Below are positions 16,003 to 23,468 of a DNA stretch of 37,303 nt, piece by piece. Below the pieces are notes generated by a model. It was not told where the DNA came from, ran no database searches, and saw nothing but the letters and a program-made list of their open reading frames with translations. Origin of the DNA: Holophaga sp. (GTDB taxonomy: Bacteria > Acidobacteriota > Holophagae > Holophagales > Holophagaceae). Where the stretch lies: assembly GCA_031292735.1 (NCBI GenBank), contig JARLGP010000015.1, forward strand, positions 1-37,303, in the 5' to 3' direction. The position numbers and the translations under genes were made by a program. Numbering within the stretch: position 1 is the stretch's first letter; each line of letters opens with the position of its first letter.

Positions 16003-16659
16003 TCAGAGGGCGGGGGCTTGCATGACCTTGCAGCCCGGGCTGACCTTGAATTCGGCCTCGGTCTTGGCGCGGATGGTTTCGAGGGTGACGCCGGGGGCGG
16101 TCTCGGTGAGGGTGAGCACGCCCTGGATGAAGCGGAACACGGCCAGCTCGGTGATGATGGAGGTCACCTTGCCGGCGGCGGTGAGGGGCAGGGTGCAGGT
16201 CTTGAGGATCTTGGCGCCGCCGTCCCGGGTGGCGTGCTCCATGGCGACGATGACGGTCCTGGCGCCGCTCACCAGGTCCATGGCGCCGCCCATGCCGGGC
16301 ACCATCTTGCCGGGGACCATCCAGTTGGCCAGGTTGCCCTGCTGGTCCACCTGCAGGCCGCCCAGCACCGTGGCGTCCACATGGCCGCCGCGGATGATGG
16401 CGAAGGACATGGCGCTGTCGAAATAGACGCCGCCGGGGGCCAGGCCGCAGGGCTGCCCGCCGGCGTTGATCAGGTCGGGCACGGGGTCGCCCGCCAGCTG
16501 GTCCAGACCCAGGAACCCGTTCTCGGACTGCAGGGTGATGGTGACTCCGGCCGGCAGGTGATTGGGAACCAGGGTGGGCAGGCCGATGCCGAGGTTCACC
16601 ACATCTCCGTTCTTCATTTCCTGCGCCACCCGCCAGGCGATCAGATTCTTGACGTCCAT
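16003..16659 (-). CDS. atoA: Acetoacetate/short-chain acyl CoA-transferase, subunit beta
   Basis: 218 aa class-I CoA-transferase B subunit. VVNLGIGLPTLVPNHLP and QSENGFLGL, whose Glu forms the covalent acyl/CoA-glutamyl intermediate, are diagnostic, as is the C-terminal APGVTLETIRAKTEAEF. It moves CoA from acetyl-CoA to acetoacetate or butyrate together with the alpha subunit. I chose ATG 16659 because GAGGAGA lies 5-6 bases upstream; the stop of atoD is one base away (TGACATG). An in-frame start at 16677 would overlap atoD. Confidence 0.94.
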   Translation of the reverse strand: MDVKNLIAWRVAQEMKNGDVVNLGIGLPTLVPNHLPAGVTITLQSENGFLGLDQLAGDPVPDLINAGGQPCGLAPGGVYFDSAMSFAIIRGGHVDATVLGGLQVDQQGNLANWMVPGKMVPGMGGAMDLVSGARTVIVAMEHATRDGGAKILKTCTLPLTAAGKVTSIITELAVFRFIQGVLTLTETAPGVTLETIRAKTEAEFKVSPGCKVMQAPAL

Positions 16660-16660
16660 G

Positions 16661-17326
16661 TCACTTCTCCTCGGCAAGAATGAGTGCGTCCACCACCACC
16701 CCCGGCGTCACCACCTGTTCCGGATCGAGCTCCCCGGCCGGCACCAGTTCGTCCACTTCGGCCACCACGAAATCGGCCGCCATGGCCACCAGCGGGTTGA
16801 AGTTGCGCGCGGCGCGCTGGTAGACCAGGTTGCCCTTCTCGTCGGCCCGGTGCGCCTTGAGGATGGCGAGGTCGGCGCGGAGCGCGGTTTCGATCAGGTA
16901 CTGCACGCCGTCCAGGGTGATCTTCCGCTTGCCTTCCTCGACGATGGTGCCGATTCCGGTCTGGGTGAGCACGCCGCCCAGGCCGGCCCCGCCGCAGCGG
17001 ATGCGCTCGGCCAGGGTGCCCTGGGGCACCAGCTCCACCTCCAGCTCCTTGGCCATCATCTGCCGGCCGGTTTCCGGATTGGTGCCGATGTGCGAGGCGA
17101 TCAGCTTCTTCACCCGGTGATTGGCCACCAGGCACGAGACGCCGTTGCCCGACATGCCGGTGTCGTTGCCGATGAGGGTCAGGTCCTTCACCCCCGAATC
17201 CAGCAACTCCCGGACGATCCCGGCGGGGGTTCCAGCCCCCAGGAAACCGCCGAACAGAACGCTCATGCCGTCGTGGAAATGCGACCGCACTTGCGCATAA
17301 GTAATTCGTTTAGAAGGGACGCTCAT
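16661..17326 (-). CDS. atoD: Acetoacetate/short-chain acyl CoA-transferase, subunit alpha
   Basis: 221 aa class-I CoA-transferase A subunit: MSVLFGGFLGAGTPAGIVREL (oxyanion-hole glycines), LTLIGNDTGMSGNGVS, IASHIGTNPETGRQ, GAGLGGVLTQTGIGT. ATG 17326 has AGGAG 8 bases upstream; an in-frame start at 17362 lies at the predicted sigma-54 transcription start and is unlikely. First gene of atoD-atoA-atoE-phaB-(maoC'). It is preceded by a -24/-12 promoter and the genes of the AtoSC two-component system. Confidence 0.94.
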   Translation of the reverse strand: MSVPSKRITYAQVRSHFHDGMSVLFGGFLGAGTPAGIVRELLDSGVKDLTLIGNDTGMSGNGVSCLVANHRVKKLIASHIGTNPETGRQMMAKELEVELVPQGTLAERIRCGGAGLGGVLTQTGIGTIVEEGKRKITLDGVQYLIETALRADLAILKAHRADEKGNLVYQRAARNFNPLVAMAADFVVAEVDELVPAGELDPEQVVTPGVVVDALILAEEK

Positions 17327-17365
17327 GGGCTTGGCTCCTAGGCTGTGGTTGGATGGGCCCATCCA

Positions 17366-17381
17366 AGCAGGAACCGTACCT
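17366..17381 (-). promoter_or_regulatory. Sigma-54 promoter of the ato operon
   Basis: On the minus strand the sequence reads aGGtACG-gttc-cTGCT. GG (plus 17379-17380) and GC (plus 17367-17368) are separated by exactly 10 bases, as sigma-54 requires; 9 of 12 conserved positions fit TGGCACG-N4-TTGCW. It lies about 40 bases before atoD and directly downstream of the sigma-54 activator gene atoC. Confidence 0.7.
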
Positions 17382-17392
17382 GTCCATATAAC

Positions 17393-17421
17393 GACCCGTA
17401 GGTCATCAATTACTGGGTCAT
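17393..17421. promoter_or_regulatory. Possible AtoC-binding repeats
   Basis: GACCC (17393-17397) and GGGTC (17415-17419) form an inverted pair, and GGTCAT occurs twice 15 bases apart (17401-17406, 17416-17421). They lie just upstream of the -24 element. This is closer than usual enhancer sites, so further sites inside the atoC 3' end are possible. Confidence 0.35.
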
Positions 17422-17455
17422 AGCCGGGTTGGCCGCCCCCAGCTACTGCGCAGTT

Positions 17456-18856
17456 TCATTCACAGGGCATTCCGGGATTTGCGCACTCGCCCTCCTCCAG
17501 GTTGAATTCGTGCAGCTTGTAGAGCAGGGCGCGCCGGCTGATGCCCAGTTCCGTGGCGGTGTGCGAGCGGTTGCCCTGGTTCCGCTCCAGGGCCTGGGTG
17601 ATGGCCTTGGTCTCGAACACGCGCACCAGCTCCTTGAGGGTGTGCTGCCGGGCCTCGTCCGGAACCGGTTGGCGGGAGGCGTGGACGATGGGCAGCGGCA
17701 GGTCTTCGGCGAAGATGGTGTTGCCGGTGCTCATGACCACGGCCCGCTCCACCGCGTTGGCCAGCTCCCGCACGTTGCCCGGCCAGGCGTAGCGCTGCAT
17801 GATCGCCAGGGCATGGTCGTCGAAGCTGTCGATCTCGCGCCCGTGTTCGGTGGTGAACTTGCGCAGGAAGTGGGAGGCCAGCGGGATGACGTCGGCCGGG
17901 CGCTGGCGCAGGGGCGGCACCGCCAGGTTGACCACGTTGAGCCGGTAGTAGAGGTCGCTGCGGAAGCTGCCCGCGGCCACCATCTCCTCCAGGTTCCGGT
18001 TGGTGGCCACCACCAGGCGCACATCCACGTGGATGGTCTTGCTGCCGCCCACCCGCTCGAATTCCCGTTCCTGGATCACCCGCAGCAGCTTCACCTGGAG
18101 CGGGTGGGGCAGCTCGCCGATCTCGTCCAGGAACAGGGTGCCGCCGTCGGCGTGCTCGAACCGTCCGGTGCGCCGGGCCACGGCGCCGGTGAAGGCGCCC
18201 CGTTCGTGGCCGAAGAATTCGCTCTCCAGCAGCCCTTCGGGAATGGCGCCGCAGTTGACCTTGACGAACGGCTTCTCGGCCCGGGGGCTGTGGTAGTGCA
18301 GCGAGGTGGCCAGCAGGTCCTTGCCCACCCCGCTTTCCCCGTAGATGACCACGGTGGCGCTGCTGGCGGCGATGCGCACCACCGAATCGCAAAGCGCCTG
18401 CATGGCCGGGTCCTGGGTGATGATCCGGTTGAAGCGGAAGCTCTCGGACAGCTCCAGCTTGAGGATGCCGATCTCCCGGCGCATCTCCCGGATCTGGTAG
18501 GCCCGGTTCACCAGCAGGCTGATCTCGGCCAGGTCGAACGGCTTGATGACGAAGTCGAACACGCCGCTCTTGATGGCCTGCACCGCGGTGTCCAGGTCGG
18601 CGTAGGCGGTCATCAGGATCACCGAGGCGCCCGGGCGCTGCTCCAGCATGGCCCGCATGGCCTCGATGCCGGACATGCCCGGCATGCGGATGTCCATCAG
18701 GACGATGTCCGGGGAGGTGGCCCGGAACAGCCTCAGGCCCTCCTGGCCGTCCCTGGCCGCCACGGTCTGGAAGCCCTCCCGGGCCAGCACCGCGGCCAGC
18801 AGGCAGCGGATGCTCTCGTCGTCGTCCACGATCAGGATCTGGTAGTCAGCTTTCAT
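17456..18856 (-). CDS. atoC: Sigma-54-dependent response regulator, AtoC-like
   Basis: 466 aa NtrC-type regulator. Receiver domain 1-120 has phospho-acceptor D55 (LMDIRMPG), T83 and K105. AAA+ domain 145-380 has Walker A GESGVGKD (173-180), the sigma-54 contact loop GAFTGA (220-225), Walker B TLFLDEIG and the arginine finger region LYYRLNVV. A Fis-type helix-turn-helix follows at about 425-460 (NQGNRSHTATELGISRRALLYKL). It overlaps the kinase gene by 11 bases. Its neighbours and the -24/-12 promoter downstream make it the activator of atoDAE-phaB. Confidence 0.93.
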   Translation of the reverse strand: MKADYQILIVDDDESIRCLLAAVLAREGFQTVAARDGQEGLRLFRATSPDIVLMDIRMPGMSGIEAMRAMLEQRPGASVILMTAYADLDTAVQAIKSGVFDFVIKPFDLAEISLLVNRAYQIREMRREIGILKLELSESFRFNRIITQDPAMQALCDSVVRIAASSATVVIYGESGVGKDLLATSLHYHSPRAEKPFVKVNCGAIPEGLLESEFFGHERGAFTGAVARRTGRFEHADGGTLFLDEIGELPHPLQVKLLRVIQEREFERVGGSKTIHVDVRLVVATNRNLEEMVAAGSFRSDLYYRLNVVNLAVPPLRQRPADVIPLASHFLRKFTTEHGREIDSFDDHALAIMQRYAWPGNVRELANAVERAVVMSTGNTIFAEDLPLPIVHASRQPVPDEARQHTLKELVRVFETKAITQALERNQGNRSHTATELGISRRALLYKLHEFNLEEGECANPGMPCE

Positions 18857-20705
18857 GGGTGCCCTCTTCGGCCAGGCAGGGCAGGATCAGGGTGATGGAA
18901 CTGCCCTCGCCCTCGGTGCTGGCCACTTCGATCCGGCCATGGTGGTCCTCGATGATCCGCCGGGCGATGGCCATGCCCAGCCCGGTCCCGTTGGGCTTGG
19001 TGGAGAAGAAGGGATCGAAGATGTGCTCGCGCACGGCCTCGGGAATGCCGCAGCCGTTGTCGGTCACGCAGATGCTCACCTCGTGCTCCCCGTGCCGCGC
19101 GGTGGAGATCTGGATCCTGCCGCGCTCGGCGATGGCCTGGGTGGCGTTCACCAGGATGTTGAGCAGGACCTGCTTGATCTGGCCCGGATCGACCTTGACC
19201 GGCTTCATGAACACGGACAGTTCGATCACGAAGGCGATCCGCCCCTTGCTGCCGCTGTCCCGGGCCAGGAACAGGGTGTCCTCCACCAGCTGGTTCAGGT
19301 CGGTGGCCACCAGGTTCAGCGGCTGCGGACGCACCAGGCTGAGCAGCTCGGAGATGATCCGGTTCATGCCGTCCACTTCGCGGATGATGATGTCGCCGTA
19401 CTCCCGCCATTCCTGGGGGTCGGTGGAGCCTTGCAGGAACTGGACGAAGCCGCGGATGGAGGTGAGCGGGGTGCGCAGTTCGTGGGCGATGCCGGCGGAC
19501 ACCTCGCCCACCGCGGCCAGCCGGTCGGCGCGGGCCACCTGCTGGCGCAGGGAACGGGTCTCGCTGATGTCGCGGATGATCGCCACCACCCCCTGGGAAT
19601 GGCCCCGGCCGTCGAACAGCTGGCTGCTGCTGGCCAGGATGTGCGGGGTCTGGTGCGGCAGCGTGAAGTCGAATTCCACCCCCCGGTACTCCCGGCCGCT
19701 CTTCAGGGTGTCCAGCAGCAGGCTGGAGAAGGTGGGATCGTCCGGGAACAGCTGGAGGTAGGGCTTGCCGAGGATCTCGCGGGCCTGGCAGCGGAACAGC
19801 TCGCAGCCGGCGGGATTGATGTAGGAGATGGTGTTCTTGGCGTCCATCGTGACCACCGTGTCCGACAGGCTGTCCAGGATGTTGTGATGCATGGACTGGG
19901 TTTCAAGCAAGACCTGGGCCAGTTTGTTGATGGCTTCGGCGATCTCGCCGATTTCGCCCCGGATGGGCGGGATGGTCTCCTTGAGGTCGAAGCCCAGGCG
20001 CACCAGGCCCCGCTTGATCTTCTTCATGTTGGCGGTCAGCTGGGCGATGACGAAGAACACCACGGCCAGGGAGAAGGCCAGCCCGAGGATGGTCATGGAG
20101 CGGACCGCGCGGCTCATGGCGTTGGCCTGCTGGTCGATGGCGTCCAGCAGCTCGTTGGCCCAGATGTAGCCCACCACCCGGCCTTCCTCCTTGATGGGCA
20201 GCATGGCGTTCATGATGTTGCCGCGCACCAGGGCGCCGCTCACGGTCATCGCAGTGCCGCTGGCCATCACCTTCCAGCCGGGGTGGTCGCGGGGGATGCT
20301 GATGCCCACCGTCTTTTCGTACTGCCCGCTGGGACCGTAGGTGATGATCGCGTCGAGCCCCAGGTTGAAGAACCCGACCCCGACCCCGGGGAAGGCCTGG
20401 GCCACCTGGTCGGTGTAGCCGCGCAGGCGGGTGTTGAGGTAGCGGATCTGCCCGTTCCGGTCGGAGGCGGGCCCCGGGTAGTCGGCCAGCAGGCGGCGGT
20501 AGCCGCCCAGGTTCTGGAGGTGCTGGTTCAGCAGGGCGTCCACCCCTTGCAGGTGCACCCGCTTCTCCTCGACGACCGCCTGGAGCCCCCGCAGCTTGAG
20601 CACGTAGCCGGTGGCCACGATGGGCAGGCCCACCACCGGCAGCAGGGCCAGCATGAGCTGCATGCGCAGGGTCGAGGGCCAGATGGGACGAAGGAAAGTA
20701 AGCAC
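18846..20705 (-). CDS. atoS: Membrane sensor histidine kinase, AtoS-like
   Basis: 619 aa. TM1 about 16-35, periplasmic Cache-like sensor about 40-200 (GVGVGFFNLGLDAIITYGPSG, IKEEGRVVGYIWANE), TM2 about 203-224, HAMP to about 270, PAS about 272-382 (ILDSLSDTVVTMDAKNTISYINPAG). The HisKA domain has H408 in AGIAHELRTPLTSI. The HATPase has NILVNATQAI, DNGCGIP, FFSTKPNGTGLGMAI. It phosphorylates the regulator encoded by the overlapping downstream gene. Expected signal: acetoacetate or a short-chain fatty acid, by analogy with E. coli AtoS. Confidence 0.9.
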   Translation of the reverse strand: MLTFLRPIWPSTLRMQLMLALLPVVGLPIVATGYVLKLRGLQAVVEEKRVHLQGVDALLNQHLQNLGGYRRLLADYPGPASDRNGQIRYLNTRLRGYTDQVAQAFPGVGVGFFNLGLDAIITYGPSGQYEKTVGISIPRDHPGWKVMASGTAMTVSGALVRGNIMNAMLPIKEEGRVVGYIWANELLDAIDQQANAMSRAVRSMTILGLAFSLAVVFFVIAQLTANMKKIKRGLVRLGFDLKETIPPIRGEIGEIAEAINKLAQVLLETQSMHHNILDSLSDTVVTMDAKNTISYINPAGCELFRCQAREILGKPYLQLFPDDPTFSSLLLDTLKSGREYRGVEFDFTLPHQTPHILASSSQLFDGRGHSQGVVAIIRDISETRSLRQQVARADRLAAVGEVSAGIAHELRTPLTSIRGFVQFLQGSTDPQEWREYGDIIIREVDGMNRIISELLSLVRPQPLNLVATDLNQLVEDTLFLARDSGSKGRIAFVIELSVFMKPVKVDPGQIKQVLLNILVNATQAIAERGRIQISTARHGEHEVSICVTDNGCGIPEAVREHIFDPFFSTKPNGTGLGMAIARRIIEDHHGRIEVASTEGEGSSITLILPCLAEEGTHES

Positions 20706-20869
20706 CTGCAGTCCGGTTCTTGATGATGGGTGCCATCAGGCTAACGTGCGGGCAGTATCCGGAAAAGCTTATCTTGCGCCGGGGGGGCGGCCCCGTCCGC
20801 TACAATGGCCTGCCGGCGCGCGCTGCGGCCGGGCGGTGGCACGGCTCGTCCGGGACGGAAAGGGTATTA

Positions 20870-21244
20870 ATGAATAAACTATTACTGGTGTTCATCGGCG
20901 GCGGCATCGGCACGGCGGTGCGCTACGGCACGACCCTCATGGCCGGGAAACTGTTCGGCACCGGGTTCCCATGGGGCACCCTGATGGTCAACCTGGGCGG
21001 CTGCTTCCTGATCGGCATCTTCCTGGCCCTGGCCGAGAAGACCACCCTGGTGCAGCCTGCCACCCGGCTGTTCCTGGTCACCGGGTTCCTGGGCGGGCTG
21101 ACCACCTTTTCCAGCTACGCCATGGAAAGCGTGGTGGCCTTCCGCAGCAGCGCGTCGCTGGCCCTGGCCAACATCGCCGTGAACAATCTGGCCGGCCTCG
21201 CGCTGGTGTTTTTCGGTCTCAAACTGACGGAACAGATCCTTTGA
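20870..21244 (+). CDS. crcB: Fluoride ion channel FluC/CrcB
   Basis: 124 aa with four membrane helices, normal for the dual-topology fluoride exporter. GGGIGTAVRYG, GTLMVNLGGCFLIG (pore Asn) and the signature GGLTTFSSYAMES are intact. ATG 20870 has GGAAAGGG upstream; the frame is open further back but lacks start signals. It is followed after 15 bases by the DUF190-CBS gene. TACAAT at 20801-20806 may be a -10 box. I looked for a fluoride riboswitch in the 165-base leader and could not support one. Confidence 0.94.
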   Translation: MNKLLLVFIGGGIGTAVRYGTTLMAGKLFGTGFPWGTLMVNLGGCFLIGIFLALAEKTTLVQPATRLFLVTGFLGGLTTFSSYAMESVVAFRSSASLALANIAVNNLAGLALVFFGLKLTEQIL

Positions 21245-21259
21245 TCCCAGGGGTTGAAC

Positions 21260-22543
21260 ATGCCATTGACCTACACCCTCGCCCGCATCTTCACCAGCGA
21301 AGAGTCCCGTTACCAGGGCCGGCCGCTGTACCAGGAGATCGTCGACCTGGTGAGCCGGCAGAAGATCTCCGCCCGCTGCCAGGTGACCAAGGGCATCGCC
21401 GGGTGCTACGAGAACGGTGAGATCGCCACCTTCGGCATCGAGGCGCTGTCTTCCAACATGCCCCTGGAGATCCTCGTGATCATGCCCCAGCAGGAAAGCG
21501 CGCGGCTGCTGCCGCTGCTGGAGGAGATGGTGGACGAGGGCCTGATGACGGTGGAAGAGAGGCCGGTGCACTGGCACAAGTGCCGCCGGCAGATGATTCC
21601 GCGCCAGGTGCGGGTGAAGGACGTGATGACCGCCCATCCGCAGGCGCTGGCGGAGGACGCCCCGGCCTCCGAGGCCATGCGGATCCTGCTCTCGGCGCCG
21701 TTCCACGGCATCCCGGTGGTGGACCGGGACCACCGTCCGGTGGGCATGGTCACCCACGGCGACCTGCTGCGGCACACCTCGCTGCCGGTGAAGGTGGGCC
21801 TGTTCCGCAGCTTCGACCCGGCCCATTTCGAGGCCATGGAGAAGGTGCTGGGCAGCCTGCGCATGGCGGACGTGATGACCCGGCCGGCGGTGGTGGTGCG
21901 CGAGGACAGGCTGCTGGCCAAGGCGGTGGACCTCATGCTGGACAAGGACCTGAAACGGCTGCCGGTGGTGGCCGAGGACGGCAGCCTCACCGGGATCCTG
22001 TCCCGGCTGGACGTGTTCAAGACCATCATGGATCGCAACCCGGACTGGGGCGCCATCGGGCAGGGGGTCCAGCTGCAGGACCTCACCCTGGCCCGGGACG
22101 CCATGCGCACCGACACCCCGGTGCTGCCGCCCGGCGCCCCGGTTTGGGACGCCATCCGGCTGATCGACTCCACCAGCATCAACCGGGTGGCGGTGGTGGA
22201 TCCGGACGGGAAGCTGGTGGGCCTGGTTTCGGACAAGGTTCTCATGGCCGCCTTTTCCGCCCACAAGGGCGGCTTCCTGGACCTGCTGGTGAACAAGCTT
22301 TCGCTCACCGCCCTGGCCGGCAAGCACGCGGAGTTCCTCAAGGCCCTGGGGGCCCGCACCGTGGGCGAGGTCATGCTCACCGAGGTGTTCTCCGTGCAGG
22401 AGGACGCCCTGGTGGACAATGCCCTGCAGCTGATGGTGGAGAAGCAGCTCAAGCGCATCCCGGTGCTGGACCGGGCGGGCCGCTTCCGGGGGATGCTGAC
22501 CCGGGATTCGCTGCTGCGGGCGATCAAGCCCCAGGTGGGGTGA
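21260..22543 (+). CDS. DUF190 domain protein with four CBS domains
   Basis: 427 aa. Residues 1-108 are DUF190 (LARIFTSEESRYQGRPLYQEIVDLVSRQKISARC...ATFGIEALSSNMPLEILVI), a PII-like ferredoxin-fold domain. Four CBS repeats follow, each opening with a DVM-type motif: VKDVMTAHP, MADVMTRPA, ARDAMRTDT and VGEVMLTEV, that is two Bateman modules. CBS pairs bind adenine nucleotides, so this is probably a sensor or regulator. It is coupled to crcB (15-base gap), a pairing known for DUF190. ATG 21260 has AGGGG upstream. Confidence 0.9.
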   Translation: MPLTYTLARIFTSEESRYQGRPLYQEIVDLVSRQKISARCQVTKGIAGCYENGEIATFGIEALSSNMPLEILVIMPQQESARLLPLLEEMVDEGLMTVEERPVHWHKCRRQMIPRQVRVKDVMTAHPQALAEDAPASEAMRILLSAPFHGIPVVDRDHRPVGMVTHGDLLRHTSLPVKVGLFRSFDPAHFEAMEKVLGSLRMADVMTRPAVVVREDRLLAKAVDLMLDKDLKRLPVVAEDGSLTGILSRLDVFKTIMDRNPDWGAIGQGVQLQDLTLARDAMRTDTPVLPPGAPVWDAIRLIDSTSINRVAVVDPDGKLVGLVSDKVLMAAFSAHKGGFLDLLVNKLSLTALAGKHAEFLKALGARTVGEVMLTEVFSVQEDALVDNALQLMVEKQLKRIPVLDRAGRFRGMLTRDSLLRAIKPQVG

Positions 22544-22780
22544 AGCGCCGGGTAAGGGCTTCCCGGCCTGAAGGCCACCCGCCCGGGTCCGGCCCGGCCC
22601 GCTCAAAGTGAAGGGACCGCCGGCTCGTAATGACCGTGTCGGGCCGCTCCGGGCCGGATTCCGGAACCTCCTTCCGGACCCTGGATCCGCGCGGGCCGTG
22701 GGGGTCCGGCCATCGGCACGGTTCCTGCACCGGAAGCAGGCACCCGCAGCGCACTCCGCGCCCCGGGCCAGGAGGCTGCC

Positions 22781-23065
22781 GTGAATCCCAACCAGCAAAC
22801 CGAAAATGTCACCCGTGAAAGCATCCTGAAACTGCTTTCCGACGATGAAGTGGCCAGGGTGTGCACCGCCGAGACGGCGCTCCGCCTGAGCGAGAAGGAC
22901 GAATACATCGATCTGGACCACCTGGAGTGCGGCATCCAGGAGGCGCATGACGGCGGGACCGTCATGGGCACCGCGTTGCCCAGGAAGGCGGTGCACGAGA
23001 AGACCTGGATCAAGGTCCAGGCCGCCGTGGCGGCGTTCTGCTGCGCCAAGGCGCCCTTGGCCTAG
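22781..23065 (+). CDS. Conserved small protein of unknown function
   Basis: 94 aa, GTG start at 22781 with AGGAGG 5 bases upstream. Acidic, soluble: ESILKLLSDDEVARVCTAETA then EYIDLDHLECGIQEA, and PRKAVHEKTWIKVQAAVAAF. I recall similar short proteins with 'LLSDdEVArVStAE' and 'LPRkAVhe.TW.kI' in many bacteria, without known function. No catalytic motif or membrane segment. It follows 237 bases of GC-rich sequence with small hairpins and is followed by a very large one at 23116. Confidence 0.75.
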   Translation: MNPNQQTENVTRESILKLLSDDEVARVCTAETALRLSEKDEYIDLDHLECGIQEAHDGGTVMGTALPRKAVHEKTWIKVQAAVAAFCCAKAPLA

Positions 23066-23115
23066 CGGCTCGGATCGACCGCACAGGGGCGCTGCCAGCC
23101 AGCACCCTGGAGCCG

Positions 23116-23179
23116 CGCTCCCGCACCCCCGGAGGACCCTCGCCAACCTGGCGGGGGTCCTCCCGGGGGTGCGGGAGCG
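23116..23179. repeat. Large near-perfect hairpin
   Basis: Left arm 23116-23144 (CGCTCCCGCACCCCC...) pairs with right arm 23150-23179 (...GGGGGTGCGGGAGCG) with a 5-base loop AACCT, one bulged base and one mismatch: about 28 pairs, almost all G-C. There is no T-run on either side, so it is not a standard terminator. It lies 50 bases after the small unknown gene. It may protect a 3' end, act as a DNA site, or form a structured RNA. Confidence 0.75.
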
Positions 23180-23210
23180 TGGCGCATCCAGGACTAGAAC
23201 GTCGTGGAAA

Positions 23211-23255
23211 GCGGTGCCATCGGCAGGACCGGGCATACGGATGGCAACGCTTTTT
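23211..23255 (+). terminator. Terminator-like hairpin with an alternative stem
   Basis: GCGGTGCCATC (23211-23221) pairs with GATGGCAACGC (23240-23250) with one mismatch, followed directly by TTTTT. The loop is 18 bases. An exclusive alternative stem exists: CGGCAGGA (23221-23228) with TCCTGCCG (23273-23280), perfect over 8 bases. The rest of the 403-base gap up to 23468 holds no gene I can support. Confidence 0.5.
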
Positions 23256-23468
23256 CCCAGCCAGCGGCACAATCCTGCCGAGCAAAACCGTATCGAACCA
23301 CGGTATCCAACCCCTTGTGAGATACTGGCGTTTGCAGAATCCAGCTGGCGGTACGGTGGGGATGGATCTTGAATGTAAGGTTCATCTCTCTGGGGTTCTG
23401 TCAATGATTTCACCGTTGCGCTCGGAAACCTGCTACACCTTTCCAACCCCAACTCGGATTCCCATTCC

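Noticed and set aside
20706..20869. Fluoride riboswitch in front of crcB
   Set aside because: A GATGGGTGCCATC hairpin near 20744 looked suggestive, but the conserved downstream elements of the crcB motif are not recognisable. A covariance-model search would decide.
23280..23468. Cyclic di-GMP riboswitch upstream of the diguanylate cyclase gene
   Set aside because: The conserved GCAAACC and CGCAAAGC-type segments are absent.
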